The notes beneath the pieces were generated by a model. That model did no database searches. It was given only the letters and a program-made list of their open reading frames with translations, and was not told the DNA's origin. Both the position numbers and the translations under genes were made by a program. Of a stretch of DNA of 64,000 nucleotides, positions 19,293 through 27,110 are shown one piece after another (the first letter of the stretch is position 1; every line of letters starts with the position of its first letter). Source of the DNA: Solimonas sp. SE-A11 (GTDB taxonomy: Bacteria; Pseudomonadota; Gammaproteobacteria; Nevskiales; Nevskiaceae); the NCBI RefSeq assembly GCF_030345715.1, contig NZ_JAUASX010000013.1, positions 1 through 64,000 on the forward strand, written 5' to 3'.

Positions 19293-19301
19293 TGTGGATA
19301 A
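19293..19301 (-). promoter_or_regulatory. DnaA box next to the priA start
   Basis: TTATCCACA reads on the minus strand, the perfect consensus DnaA box, immediately 5' of the chosen priA GTG. A weaker relative (TTGGGGATA on the plus strand) follows about five bases further away. A single box occurs by chance at low frequency in a 64-kb window. Its position suggests possible DnaA control of priA. Confidence 0.45.
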
Positions 19302-19574
19302 GTTTGGGGATAGTTCCGGCGGGTATTCCAGGCCTATGTGGGGGCGGGCTAGCGCCATCTTTCCGACTCTGCAAGTTCGAAAATAAGCTTATGCAATTCA
19401 GTGACTTCTACCGACATTGCTGCATTGTGAAGCTGTCAAGGCTTGACCGCGCAGAATCTTGTGACGCACCGCCGTTGTGCATAAGCATGTTGCACTGCAC
19501 CGAAATCCGGGCGGTCAACCGACCGGGCCCTGGCACGTTTTATCTCTCAAGCACACCACCCCGGAGATTGTCCC

Positions 19575-19982
19575 ATGAGAAGCCGAGTATCCGCCGCTTT
19601 CGGCCTGATGGCGCTGGCCCTTTCCGCGACGCCGGCCTTGGCCGACAGCCCGGTGAACGACCGCCTGGACGCCAAGGGCGAACGCATCGAGGAGCGCCTG
19701 GATCGCCGCGGTGATCGTATCAATGACCGCCTGGATGCCAAGGGTGAGCGGATCGAGGACCGGATGGAACGCCGGGCCGACCGCGCCGCCGCCCATGGCA
19801 ACGACCCCCGGTCCGAGCGCCTGGAAAGGAAGGGCGACCGGAGCGAGAACCGCCTGGACCGCCGCGGCGACCGCAAGGACGACCGCCTGGACCGTAAGGG
19901 CGAGCGCGTGGAAAACCGCCTGGACGCCAAGGGTGACCGCATTGAACGCCGCCGTGACCGTAAACACGACGCTGGACAGTAA
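19575..19982 (+). CDS. Secreted, highly charged 11-residue-repeat protein
   Basis: This encodes 135 residues. The N-terminal signal peptide (to about residue 23, ATPALA) precedes near-perfect 11-residue repeats of the form RLDxKGERIEx / RLDRRGDRxxx. About seven to eight units cover residues 28-130, broken once by a short HGNDPRS insert. The repeats are almost all charged residues and should form a long amphipathic or salt-bridged helix in the periplasm. No enzymatic motif is present. It lies ten bases before the sigma-factor gene, so it may be a sensor, a chaperone or the main output of that regulon. The family was not recognised by name. Confidence 0.8.
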   Translation: MRSRVSAAFGLMALALSATPALADSPVNDRLDAKGERIEERLDRRGDRINDRLDAKGERIEDRMERRADRAAAHGNDPRSERLERKGDRSENRLDRRGDRKDDRLDRKGERVENRLDAKGDRIERRRDRKHDAGQ

Positions 19983-19992
19983 ACTCGGCGGG

Positions 19993-20538
19993 GTGAGCAC
20001 CGTCGATCTCCAGACACTCGACGCCTTCCTGGCGTCGGTCGAACGCCGCGCCTTTCGCATGGCGGAGATCGCCACGCGCGACCGCGACGAGGCCCTGGAC
20101 CTGGTGCAGGACGCCATGCTGCAGCTGTCGCGCCGCTATGCCGGCCGCCCCGCCGAGGAGTGGCCGGCGCTGTTCTACCGCATCCTGGAGAATCGCATCC
20201 GCGACTGGCAGCGCCGGCAGACGGTGAAGAACCGCCTATTCTTCTGGCGTGCGCCGGCCCGGGACGAGGAACAGGAAGAAGATCCGATGGCCCTGATCGC
20301 CGAACCCGGCGCCGGGCCGCAGGAGGAGCTGCAGCGTGCCGAGCAGATGCGTCGCCTGGAACGCGCGCTGCATGGGCTGCCGGCGCGCCAGCGCGAGGCC
20401 TTCGAGCTGCGCCTGTGGGAGGGGCTCAGCGTGGAGGAGACGGCGCGCGCCATGGGCTGCAGCGATGGCAGCGTCAAAACACATCTGCACCGCGCGCTGG
20501 CCGCGCTGCGCCAGGAACTGGAGGGGGTCTGGCCATGA
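19993..20538 (+). CDS. ECF-type RNA polymerase sigma factor
   Basis: This encodes 181 residues from GTG 19993. Region 2 runs about 15-80 (FRMAEIATRDRDEALDLVQDAMLQLSRRY, then a WPALFYRILENRIRDWQR-like DNA-melting segment). Region 4 with its helix-turn-helix is at about 120-175 (LPARQREAFELRLWEGLS and CSDGSVKTHLHRALAALR). It matches the sigma factors that sit with DUF3619- and DUF3106-type genes in Xanthomonadales and Pseudomonas relatives. The start codon is uncertain because no clear Shine-Dalgarno is present. It overlaps the next gene by four bases (ATGA). Confidence 0.9.
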   Translation: MSTVDLQTLDAFLASVERRAFRMAEIATRDRDEALDLVQDAMLQLSRRYAGRPAEEWPALFYRILENRIRDWQRRQTVKNRLFFWRAPARDEEQEEDPMALIAEPGAGPQEELQRAEQMRRLERALHGLPARQREAFELRLWEGLSVEETARAMGCSDGSVKTHLHRALAALRQELEGVWP

Positions 20539-20885
20539 ACCACGAACACGACGACCGGATGGACGCGTTGCGCCGCGCGCTGCGCGACAGCGAGCAACTG
20601 GATACGGCGACCCGCGCGAAGCTGCGCGCCGCCCGCGCCCGCGCGATCGATGCCGCCCAGGCACCCGCCCGGCCCTGGCTGTGGGCCGTGCCGGCCACCG
20701 CCATGGCGGTGCTGGTGGCCGCCCTGTGGCTGCCGGGCACGCCGACCACCGCCCCGCTGCCGCAGGTGCCGGGCACCACGGTGGCCTCCGAGGCGCTGGA
20801 CGTGCTGACCGACGAGCAGTCGCCGGAGTTCTACCAGGACCTGGAGCTGTACGAGTGGCTGGACCGGGAGGCGGGCCGTGCTTGA
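20535..20885 (+). CDS. Probable anti-sigma / DUF3619-like membrane protein
   Basis: This encodes 116 residues with a cytosolic N-terminal helix region (RMDALRRALRDSEQLD, then an Arg-rich stretch), a single transmembrane helix (WLWAVPATAMAVLVAALWL, about 47-65), and a short periplasmic tail ending with an acidic EQSPEFYQDLELYEWLDRE. This topology and its coupling to the sigma gene fit a membrane anti-sigma or regulatory partner. Assignment to DUF3619 is by layout and context. Confidence 0.75.
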   Translation: MNHEHDDRMDALRRALRDSEQLDTATRAKLRAARARAIDAAQAPARPWLWAVPATAMAVLVAALWLPGTPTTAPLPQVPGTTVASEALDVLTDEQSPEFYQDLELYEWLDREAGRA

Positions 20886-21075
20886 AGCGCTGATGTTCCT
20901 GGTGGTGGCGGCGCTGCCGCCCAGGCCGGCCGCGCCCAGCGCGGAGCTGCTGGAGTTCCTGGCCGAGTGGCCGGACGAGGCGGCGCAGAGCCTGCTCGAC
21001 GGGCGCGCCGCCGCTCCTGTAAAGGACAAGGACCAGAATGAACGCCAGGAGAAGCCCGATGCGAAGCTTCGCTAG
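20878..21075 (+). CDS. Small protein of the sigma-factor operon
   Basis: This encodes 65 residues from GTG 20878, overlapping the genes on both sides. It has a short hydrophobic N-terminus (LEALMFLVVAALP), then SAELLEFLAEWPDE, a phrase also found in short proteins encoded at this place in related operons, and a charged tail. It is probably a secreted or membrane-associated accessory protein. Codon use continues the local pattern, supporting translation. Function is unknown. Confidence 0.6.
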   Translation: MLEALMFLVVAALPPRPAAPSAELLEFLAEWPDEAAQSLLDGRAAAPVKDKDQNERQEKPDAKLR

Positions 21076-21568
21076 CCTCGTTGCCCTGCTGGGCCTGCTG
21101 CTGCTTGGCCCGGCCGAGGCGGCCACCGAGTGGGACCAGCTCAGCCCCGCCCAGCGCGAAGTGCTGGAGCCGATGCGTGCCGATTGGGCTGGCCTGCCCG
21201 GCGAGAAGCAGGACCGTCTCGCGCGCGGCGCCGAGCGCTGGTCGCAGCTGAGCCCCGAGGAGCGCGACCACGCGCGGCAGCGCCTGGAACGCTGGCGCGG
21301 CATGTCGCCGGACGAGCGCAAGCACCTGCGCGAGAAGCGCGACCGCTTCCGCCGCCTGACGCCGGAAGAGCGTGAGCGGCTGCGCGAGCGTGCCGAGCAG
21401 TTCCGTCGGCTGCCGCCGCAGGAACAGGATCGCATCCGCCAGCGCTTCCACGAGCTGCGCGAACAGCGCCGCGCGCCGGACGCCGAGGATCGCAAGCTGC
21501 TGGGCTGCGCGCCGGACGAGCCCTGCAAGCCGCCCAAGCCGCCGAAGGGCGAGCGGCCGCCGCGCTAG
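21038..21568 (+). CDS. DUF3106-family secreted protein
   Basis: This encodes 176 residues with a signal peptide ending about residue 28 (LGPAEAA). The rest is a helical, Arg/Glu-rich domain built from a repeated LSPEERxxxRQRLERW-like unit of about 17-20 residues. This is the DUF3106 pattern. A conserved C-terminal CAPDEPC pair could form a disulfide. It is the last gene of the sigma-factor operon. The helical repeats resemble periplasmic stress sensors such as CpxP/Spy only in general character. Confidence 0.82.
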   Translation: MNARRSPMRSFASLVALLGLLLLGPAEAATEWDQLSPAQREVLEPMRADWAGLPGEKQDRLARGAERWSQLSPEERDHARQRLERWRGMSPDERKHLREKRDRFRRLTPEERERLRERAEQFRRLPPQEQDRIRQRFHELREQRRAPDAEDRKLLGCAPDEPCKPPKPPKGERPPR

Positions 21569-21585
21569 GAAACCTCCGAAAAATC

Positions 21586-21697
21586 CCTTCGTGCTGATCC
21601 TGAGCCTGTCGAAGGATCGAAGCGCGGGCGGACTTTTCCCCGATGACGGTCAATGAGTTACCGCCCACCCCTCGACAAGCTCAGGGCGAACGGTAAC
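21586..21697. repeat. REP-like element pair (long form)
   Basis: This holds a TGAGCCTGTCGAAGGATCGA arm (from about 21601) and a CCCTCGACAAGCTCAGGGCG arm (from about 21668) with a conserved spacer. The whole 110-bp arrangement is repeated nearly unchanged at 23506-23613, flanking the desaturase/EamA pair on both sides. Confidence 0.8.
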
Positions 21698-21806
21698 TTT
21701 CCCCAGAGTTTCCCCGGGTCGCGTGCCGCCATGCCGGTGAAGGCCTGCATGACGGCACCCCGGATTGCCGGCCGGGGCGCCCGGCCGCGGGTGTAAGCTG
21801 CGCGCC

Positions 21807-22628
21807 ATGACCGAGTTCCTCGCCGCCGCCTATGCCGATCCGCGCTTCGTCTGGGTGGGCATCGCCACCGTCCTGCTCAGCGCCTTCGGCTTCCTGGCGT
21901 TCGCGCTGCCGCTGACGGCGCTGGCGGCGCGCGACCCGGCCTGGGCGCGGCGATGGAAGATCCAGAATCCCCGCGGCGCCGGCACGATGTCGCAGGAGGA
22001 CGCGGAGCGCCGCGGCATCCTCGTGCAGGGCCCGCGCATGGTGCGCGAGTCGCTGTGGGCCTCGGCGCGCAACAACCTCTGCATGCTTGCGCTCACCGCC
22101 GCGGCCTGGCCGCTGATGAGCCTGTCCGGCGTGCACCTGGGGCCGATCCCGGCCAACTGGTGGTGGCTGTTCCCGCTGCAGCTGCTGTTCTGCATCTACC
22201 TGGACGACTTCCTCTACTACTGGATGCACCGCGCCATGCACACGCGCTGGCTGCTGTCCAAGGTGCATGGCCGGCACCACCGCGTGCTGGCGCCCTGGGC
22301 CATCACCGGGCACTACATGCATCCGCTGGAATACGTGCTGACCGGCTCCCTGGCCTTCCTCGGCCCCTCGCTGCTCGGCGCACACGTGGCGCTGCTGTGG
22401 ATCTGGATCCTGTTCCGGCAGTGGGAGGCGGCGGAAGGCCACTGCGGCTACGCCTTCCCCTGGTCACCGACGCGCTGGCTGCCGTTCTCGGACGGCGCGC
22501 TGCACCACGACGCGCACCATGCGCGTGTGCGCGGCAACTACGCCGGCTTCCTCGGGCTCTGGGACCGCCGATTCGGCACCGAGGTGCGCGGCTACGGCGA
22601 GATGCTCAAGGGCTGGAAGGCGCGTTGA
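21807..22628 (+). CDS. Sterol desaturase / fatty acid hydroxylase family protein
   Basis: This is a 273-residue integral membrane di-iron oxygenase. The eight-histidine signature is visible: HRAMH near 146, HGRHH near 158, and HHDAHH near 235. There are four or more hydrophobic helices. Such enzymes insert hydroxyl groups or double bonds in sterols, carotenoids or fatty acids. Substrate is unknown. Its stop overlaps the TTG start of the EamA gene, so the two are cotranslated. The start at 21807 is the ATG after the last in-frame unlikely extension. Confidence 0.88.
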   Translation: MTEFLAAAYADPRFVWVGIATVLLSAFGFLAFALPLTALAARDPAWARRWKIQNPRGAGTMSQEDAERRGILVQGPRMVRESLWASARNNLCMLALTAAAWPLMSLSGVHLGPIPANWWWLFPLQLLFCIYLDDFLYYWMHRAMHTRWLLSKVHGRHHRVLAPWAITGHYMHPLEYVLTGSLAFLGPSLLGAHVALLWIWILFRQWEAAEGHCGYAFPWSPTRWLPFSDGALHHDAHHARVRGNYAGFLGLWDRRFGTEVRGYGEMLKGWKAR

Positions 22629-23491
22629 GCTTCAGGCTGCCGCCGCTGTCGGCCCTGCTGACGGGCGCGACGCTGATCGGCCTGGCGCCGATCTTCGTGC
22701 GCCTGGCGGATGTCGGCCCCACGGCGGTCGCGTTCTGGCGCGTGGCGCTGGCGGCGCCGGTGTTCGCGCTGCTGATGGCGCGCGGCGAGGGCTTCCGCTC
22801 CACGCCGCCCAGGGCCTTGGTCTGGCTGCTGCTGGCGGGCCTGTTCTTCGTCGGCGACCTCGCCGTCTGGCACCAGTCGATCCTGTGGACCTCGGTGGCC
22901 AACTCCACGCTGCTGACCAACCTGGCCCCGGTCTGGGTCACGCTGGCGGCGTGGCTGCTGTGGCAGGAGCGCGTCAGCCCGGCCTTCATCGGCGGGATCC
23001 TGCTGGCGCTGCTCGGCGCGCTACTGCTGATGGCCGACAGCCTGGAGGTGTCGCAGCAGACGCTGCTCGGCGACCTGCTGGCGGTGCTGACCTCGCTGTT
23101 CTACGCCGGCTACCTGCTGGTGCTGAGCCGCCAGCGGCGTTTCCACTCCACGCTGTCGGTGATGTTCTGGACCAGCGCCAGTGCCGCCGTGCTGCTGTTG
23201 CCGCTGGCGTTGCTGCAGGGAGAGGTGCTGTGGCCGCAGTCGGCGCAGGGCTGGTGGGTGCTGGTGGGGTTGGCGCTGCTGTCCCACGTGCTGGGCCAGG
23301 GGCTGATCGCCTATGGTTTCGCGCATCTGCCGGCCTCGTTCTCGTCGGTGAGCCTGCTGCTGCAGCCGCTGGCGGCGGCGGGCTTTGCCTGGCTGCTGCT
23401 GGGCGAGCGCTTCGGCCTGCAGCAGGCGCTGGGTGGCGCGGTGGTGCTGGCGGGCATCCTGTGGTGCCGGCGGGCGATGAAGAGCGACTAG
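22625..23491 (+). CDS. EamA/DMT-family transporter
   Basis: This 288-residue protein has ten predicted hydrophobic helices in two EamA halves. Typical segments are GLAPIFVRLADVGPTAVAFWR at the first half, and FSSVSLLLQPLAAAGFAWLLLGE near the end. TTG 22625 is chosen because it overlaps the upstream TGA and no better start lies before the conserved region. Members export metabolites or amino acids. The substrate is unknown. Confidence 0.87.
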   Translation: MSFRLPPLSALLTGATLIGLAPIFVRLADVGPTAVAFWRVALAAPVFALLMARGEGFRSTPPRALVWLLLAGLFFVGDLAVWHQSILWTSVANSTLLTNLAPVWVTLAAWLLWQERVSPAFIGGILLALLGALLLMADSLEVSQQTLLGDLLAVLTSLFYAGYLLVLSRQRRFHSTLSVMFWTSASAAVLLLPLALLQGEVLWPQSAQGWWVLVGLALLSHVLGQGLIAYGFAHLPASFSSVSLLLQPLAAAGFAWLLLGERFGLQQALGGAVVLAGILWCRRAMKSD

Positions 23492-23505
23492 GAATTCCCG
23501 AAAAG

Positions 23506-23613
23506 TCCCTTCGTGCCGATCCAGAGCCCGTCGAAGGATCGAAGCACCGGCGGAGTGCCCCAACGGAGATCAATCGGTTGCCGCCCCCCTTCGACAAGCT
23601 CAGGGCGAACGGC
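23506..23613. repeat. REP-like element pair (long form, second copy)
   Basis: This near-duplicate of 21586-21697 includes GTCGAAGGATCGAAGC and CTTCGACAAGCTCAGGGCGA with the same spacer phrase GATCAATCGGTTGCCG-like. It lies between the EamA gene and the convergent MFS gene. Confidence 0.8.
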
Positions 23614-23620
23614 AACTCCA

Positions 23621-24988
23621 TCAAGCTTTCCAGGCAGGCACGCAAGCAGAGTCATTGCCGTCCCCTGGTTCCGCGGTTCGCCCCGCCACTACCACGCCCA
23701 CCATCGCGAACCCCGCCGCCAGCAGCAGCCCGGCGGCATAGCCGGCCGATGCCGACTGCGGCAGCAGCGCGGCGAACAAGGCGCCCGAGAGTGCCAGCGC
23801 GGTGGCGGAGAACAGCGAGTCGCTGAGCTGCAACGCGGAGCTGTTGCTACCCTGCTCCGAGGGTGCCGACAGTTCCAGCGTCAGCACCGACAGCGTCGGA
23901 TAGACCACGCCCATGCCCAGGCCCGCGCCGATCCAGCCCAGCACGCCGATGGCCAACGGCACCGCCGGCCACAACAGGGACAGGATCGCGAGGATGCCGA
24001 TGACGATCGCCATCATGCCGCCGCTCAGCAGTACCGCGCGCGACGGCGCTCGCAGCCGGGCCTGCCACCAGGAGCCGGCGGACCAGCCCAGTGCGCCGAC
24101 GGTAAGCACCAGGCCGGCCTGCGTCAGCGATAGCCCGCGTTCGCCGGACAGCAGCAGCGGGATGAAGACCTCGCAGCCGAAGAACGCGGCCGCCACCAGT
24201 CCGCGCAAGGCCACCACGGCAGGCAGGCCTCGGTGGGCGAGCAGCGTGCCGTGCGGCAGCAACTGGCGCGCGGCGATGGCCAGCACCAGCAGCGCCAGCG
24301 CGAGCCAGGGCGCCTGGTGATGCTGGCCGGCCCAGCACAGCCCGCCGGCACTGACGGCGGCGACCAGCGCCCAGGGCAGCCGCGAGGGCGCGGCGGTGGG
24401 TGCGGGCGTGTCCTGCAGTGCGCGTCCGCGCAGTCCGGCTTGCACGAACAGCGCGGCGGGCAGCGCCAGCAGCACCGCGCCGAGGAATACCCAGCGCCAG
24501 CCGACGGTCTCCACGATGAAGCCCGCCAGCGCCGGGCCGACGATCACCGGCACCACCCAGGCCGCGGCGAAGGCGGCGAAGATGCGCGGATGCAGCGCGG
24601 CGGGATAGGCGCGCGCCACCATCACGTACAGCGCTACCGACATCAGGCCGCCGCCGAATCCCTGCACCAGCCGCCCGGCCACCAGCAGCGCCATGGTCGG
24701 GGCCAGGCCTGCCAGCAACAGGCCGAGGGCAAAGGCCGCTACGCCCAGCCACAGCGGCGCGCGCGGGCCGCGGCGGTCGCTCCAGCTGCCGGACAGCACC
24801 ATGCCGATCACGCCCGCGGCCATCGGCCCGCCGAAGGCCAGCGTGTACAGCGGCAGGCCGTCCAGCGCGTGCGCCACTGCGGGCATGGCGGTGGCGATGG
24901 CGAGGTACTCGAAGCCGATCAGCGAGATCAGCGCGACGATGCCGATGGTCAGCGCGCGGTAAGGCCGCGACATCAGGCCTTCGCTCAC
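23621..24988 (-). CDS. MFS efflux transporter
   Basis: This 455-residue permease has 12-14 hydrophobic helices. The first-loop MFS signature is visible in LSGSWSDRRGPRAPLW, with the helix-4/5 region GRLVQGFGGGLMSVALYV typical of drug:H+ antiporters. The GTG at 24988 overlaps the stop of the upstream oxidoreductase gene by four bases, so both are one operon. A SoxR-type promoter drives the operon, which suggests export of redox-cycling compounds, like MdtL/MexGHI-type SoxR targets elsewhere. Confidence 0.88.
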   Translation of the reverse strand: MSEGLMSRPYRALTIGIVALISLIGFEYLAIATAMPAVAHALDGLPLYTLAFGGPMAAGVIGMVLSGSWSDRRGPRAPLWLGVAAFALGLLLAGLAPTMALLVAGRLVQGFGGGLMSVALYVMVARAYPAALHPRIFAAFAAAWVVPVIVGPALAGFIVETVGWRWVFLGAVLLALPAALFVQAGLRGRALQDTPAPTAAPSRLPWALVAAVSAGGLCWAGQHHQAPWLALALLVLAIAARQLLPHGTLLAHRGLPAVVALRGLVAAAFFGCEVFIPLLLSGERGLSLTQAGLVLTVGALGWSAGSWWQARLRAPSRAVLLSGGMMAIVIGILAILSLLWPAVPLAIGVLGWIGAGLGMGVVYPTLSVLTLELSAPSEQGSNSSALQLSDSLFSATALALSGALFAALLPQSASAGYAAGLLLAAGFAMVGVVVAGRTAEPGDGNDSACVPAWKA

Positions 24989-25974
24989 GGCTCGCTCCCG
25001 ACGCGCAGCACCAGCTTGCCGCGCACATGCCCGTCCTCGATCTCGCGATGGGCCGCGGCGGCGTCTTCCAGCGGGTAGCGGCCGGAGACATGCACGCGCA
25101 ACTGGCCGCGGGCCTGCAGCTGCAGCAGCTCGGCCAGGCGTGCGGCGGATTGCTGGCTGCGGATGGCCTGCACGCCGAACAGCTCGGCCTTGATGAACTC
25201 CACCAGCGTGACGATGCGGCGGCGCAGGCGCACCGCTTCCAGCGACACGTACAGCGCCTGGCCGCCGGCGGCGTCCAGCGCCGCGTCGATGCCCTGCGGC
25301 GCCATGTTGCGCAGTCGCTCCAGCAGGCCGGCACCGTACTCCACCGGCTCCGCGCCCAGCACACGCAGGTAGTCGTGGTTGCGCGCGCTGGCGGTGCCGA
25401 TCACGCGCAGGCCGCGGGCCCGCGCCAGTTGCACGGCCATGGTGCCGACGCCGCCGGCGGCGCCGTGTACCAGCAGGGTCTCGCCGCGCTTCAGGTCCAG
25501 GGCTTGCAGCGCGGTGTGCGCGGTCTGCCCGGAGGCGGATAGCGCCGCGGCTTCGTCCCAGGGCAGGATCGAGGGCTTGTGCAGCACTTGCTCCGCCGGC
25601 ACCACGACGTATTCGGCGCAGGCATTGAGCAGCGTCCAGCCCAGCACCGCTTCGCCGACGCGGAAGTGGCCGATGCCCGTGCCCACGCGGTCCGCCACGC
25701 CGGAGAATTCGTTGCCGGGCGTCAGCGGCAGCGTGGAGGCAAAGGCCCCGCCGTGCGCGAAGCAGCCGCGGCGCACGGCCGCATCCACCGGCTGCAGGCC
25801 GGCGGACACCACGCGCACGCGCAGATCGCCGGGGCCGGGTTCCGGCAGCGGACGCTGGCCGATCCTCAGCACCTCCGGGCCGCCGTATTCGTCGAGCAGC
25901 AGCGCCCGCATGGTGGCGGCCGCGGGGCGGCGGGTGCGCAGGGCTTTGGGAACGACGACGACAGGGCTGTTCAT
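24985..25974 (-). CDS. NADP-dependent oxidoreductase, quinone-oxidoreductase type (MDR)
   Basis: This encodes 329 residues. The N-terminal GroES-like domain has no zinc ligands. NAD(P) binding is through VHGAAGGVGTMAVQLARARG (about 150-170). It resembles zeta-crystallin-type quinone reductases that detoxify quinones or enones. ATG 25974 has GAGG about eight bases upstream; a second possible start (MRALLLDEYGG) lies 21 codons further in. It is the first gene behind the SoxR promoter and is coupled to the MFS gene. Confidence 0.88.
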   Translation of the reverse strand: MNSPVVVVPKALRTRRPAAATMRALLLDEYGGPEVLRIGQRPLPEPGPGDLRVRVVSAGLQPVDAAVRRGCFAHGGAFASTLPLTPGNEFSGVADRVGTGIGHFRVGEAVLGWTLLNACAEYVVVPAEQVLHKPSILPWDEAAALSASGQTAHTALQALDLKRGETLLVHGAAGGVGTMAVQLARARGLRVIGTASARNHDYLRVLGAEPVEYGAGLLERLRNMAPQGIDAALDAAGGQALYVSLEAVRLRRRIVTLVEFIKAELFGVQAIRSQQSAARLAELLQLQARGQLRVHVSGRYPLEDAAAAHREIEDGHVRGKLVLRVGSEP

Positions 25975-26012
25975 GCTCAACCTCGGGCTTGACCTCTCAA
26001 GGGCATGGGGCC

Positions 26013-26043
26013 AGCATAGAACCTCAAGTTAAGTTGAGGTCAA
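26013..26043 (-). promoter_or_regulatory. SoxR-controlled promoter with operator dyad
   Basis: On the minus strand, TTGACC (26043-26038) and TATGCT (26018-26013) are spaced by 19 bp, the over-long spacing that SoxR/MerR activators correct. The spacer contains the dyad ACCTCAACTTAACTTGAGGT (26021-26040), essentially the SoxR box CCTCAAGTTAACTTGAGG. It drives the oxidoreductase-MFS operon. The dyad ends six bases before the soxR ATG, so soxR is probably autoregulated as well. Confidence 0.9.
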
Positions 26044-26046
26044 GGC

Positions 26047-26499
26047 ATGCCATCACTCTTCGACGAACTCAGCGTCGGCCAGGTGGCCGAGCGCAGCGGC
26101 GTGGCGGTGTCCACGCTGCATTTCTACGAAAGCCGCGGGCTGATCCGCAGCCGCCGCAATGCCGGCAACCAGCGGCGCTATACGCGCGACACGCTGCGCC
26201 ATGTCGCCATCATCCGCGTGGCGCAGCGCGTGGGCATTCCGCTGGAGACCATCGGCGATGCCCTGTCGCAGTTGCCTGAGGGCCGCCCGCCGACACTGGC
26301 CGACTGGACGCGGCTCTCGCGCAACTGGCGCGCGGAGCTCGATGCGCGCATCGAGCAGCTGACGCGGCTGCGCGACCAGCTCACCGATTGCATCGGCTGC
26401 GGCTGCCTATCGATCGAGCGCTGCCGCCTGCGCAACCCCTCCGACAAGCTGGCCGCCGAAGGCCCCGGGCCGCGGCGCCTGGTGAAGAAGAAGCGCTGA
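26047..26499 (+). CDS. soxR: Redox-sensitive transcriptional activator SoxR
   Basis: This 150-residue MerR-family protein has the helix-turn-helix at residues 8-45 ([20 protein letters not shown]), a dimerisation helix about 85-113, and the [2Fe-2S] cysteine cluster [12 protein letters not shown] with Cys115, 118, 120 and 126 in the SoxR-specific C-X2-C-X-C-X5-C spacing. Redox-cycling agents oxidise the cluster and activate transcription. No soxS is adjacent, so, as in most non-enteric bacteria, SoxR probably controls targets directly, here the divergent oxidoreductase-MFS operon. Confidence 0.96.
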   Translation: MPSLFDELSVGQVAERSGVAVSTLHFYESRGLIRSRRNAGNQRRYTRDTLRHVAIIRVAQRVGIPLETIGDALSQLPEGRPPTLADWTRLSRNWRAELDARIEQLTRLRDQLTDCIGCGCLSIERCRLRNPSDKLAAEGPGPRRLVKKKR

Positions 26500-26546
26500 G
26501 CAAGAATCGGCAAGTAATCCTCCGCGACCTGCGCCAGACTGCCGCC

Positions 26547-27080
26547 ATGAACCAAGGACTCTGCCTGTTCGACACGCCGATCGGCCGCTGCGGCATCGCC
26601 TGGGGCGAGCACGGCTTGCTGGCCACGCAACTGCCGGAGGCCAGCGACCGTCACACGCTGGCGCGCCTGCGGCGCCGTCGCCCGGAGCTGGAGGAAGCGC
26701 TGCCGCCATCGCCGGTGCAGTCCGCCATCGATGGCATCGTCGCGCTGCTCGGCGGCGCGCCCCGCGACCTGATGGAGATCTCGCTGGACCTGGAAGGTCT
26801 GCGGGATTTCGCGTTGCGAGTCTACGAACTGGCACGCGCGATCCCGCCCGGACAGACCCGGACCTATGGCGAGCTCGCGACGGCGCTGGGCGATCCGGAC
26901 GCGGCGCGTGCCGTGGGCCGGGCGCTGGGCGCCAATCCCTTCCCCATCGTCATCCCCTGCCATCGCATCCTCGGTGCGGGCGAGTGGAGCGGCGGCTTTT
27001 CCGCGCACGGCGGCGTGGAGACCAAGAAGCGCATCCTGCGCATCGAGTCCGGCGGCAGGGGGCAGCAGGAGTTGTTCTAG
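26547..27080 (+). CDS. ogt: Methylated-DNA-protein-cysteine methyltransferase
   Basis: This 177-residue suicide repair protein removes alkyl groups from O6-alkylguanine. The acceptor motif is IPCHRI with Cys138, preceded by the DNA-binding helix TRTYGELATALG and the asparagine hinge GANPFPIVIPCHR. An N-terminal ribonuclease-like domain is present. It contrasts with the cysteine-less homologue at 7878. It starts 48 bp after soxR and may share its transcript. Confidence 0.93.
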   Translation: MNQGLCLFDTPIGRCGIAWGEHGLLATQLPEASDRHTLARLRRRRPELEEALPPSPVQSAIDGIVALLGGAPRDLMEISLDLEGLRDFALRVYELARAIPPGQTRTYGELATALGDPDAARAVGRALGANPFPIVIPCHRILGAGEWSGGFSAHGGVETKKRILRIESGGRGQQELF

Positions 27081-27110
27081 CGCGTTGACCCATCCGACCG
27101 AGAGGCCGGC

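Noticed and set aside
19285-19310. Replication origin suggested by DnaA boxes
   Set aside because: Only one perfect box, no AT-rich unwinding region and no dnaA/dnaN/gidA neighbours.
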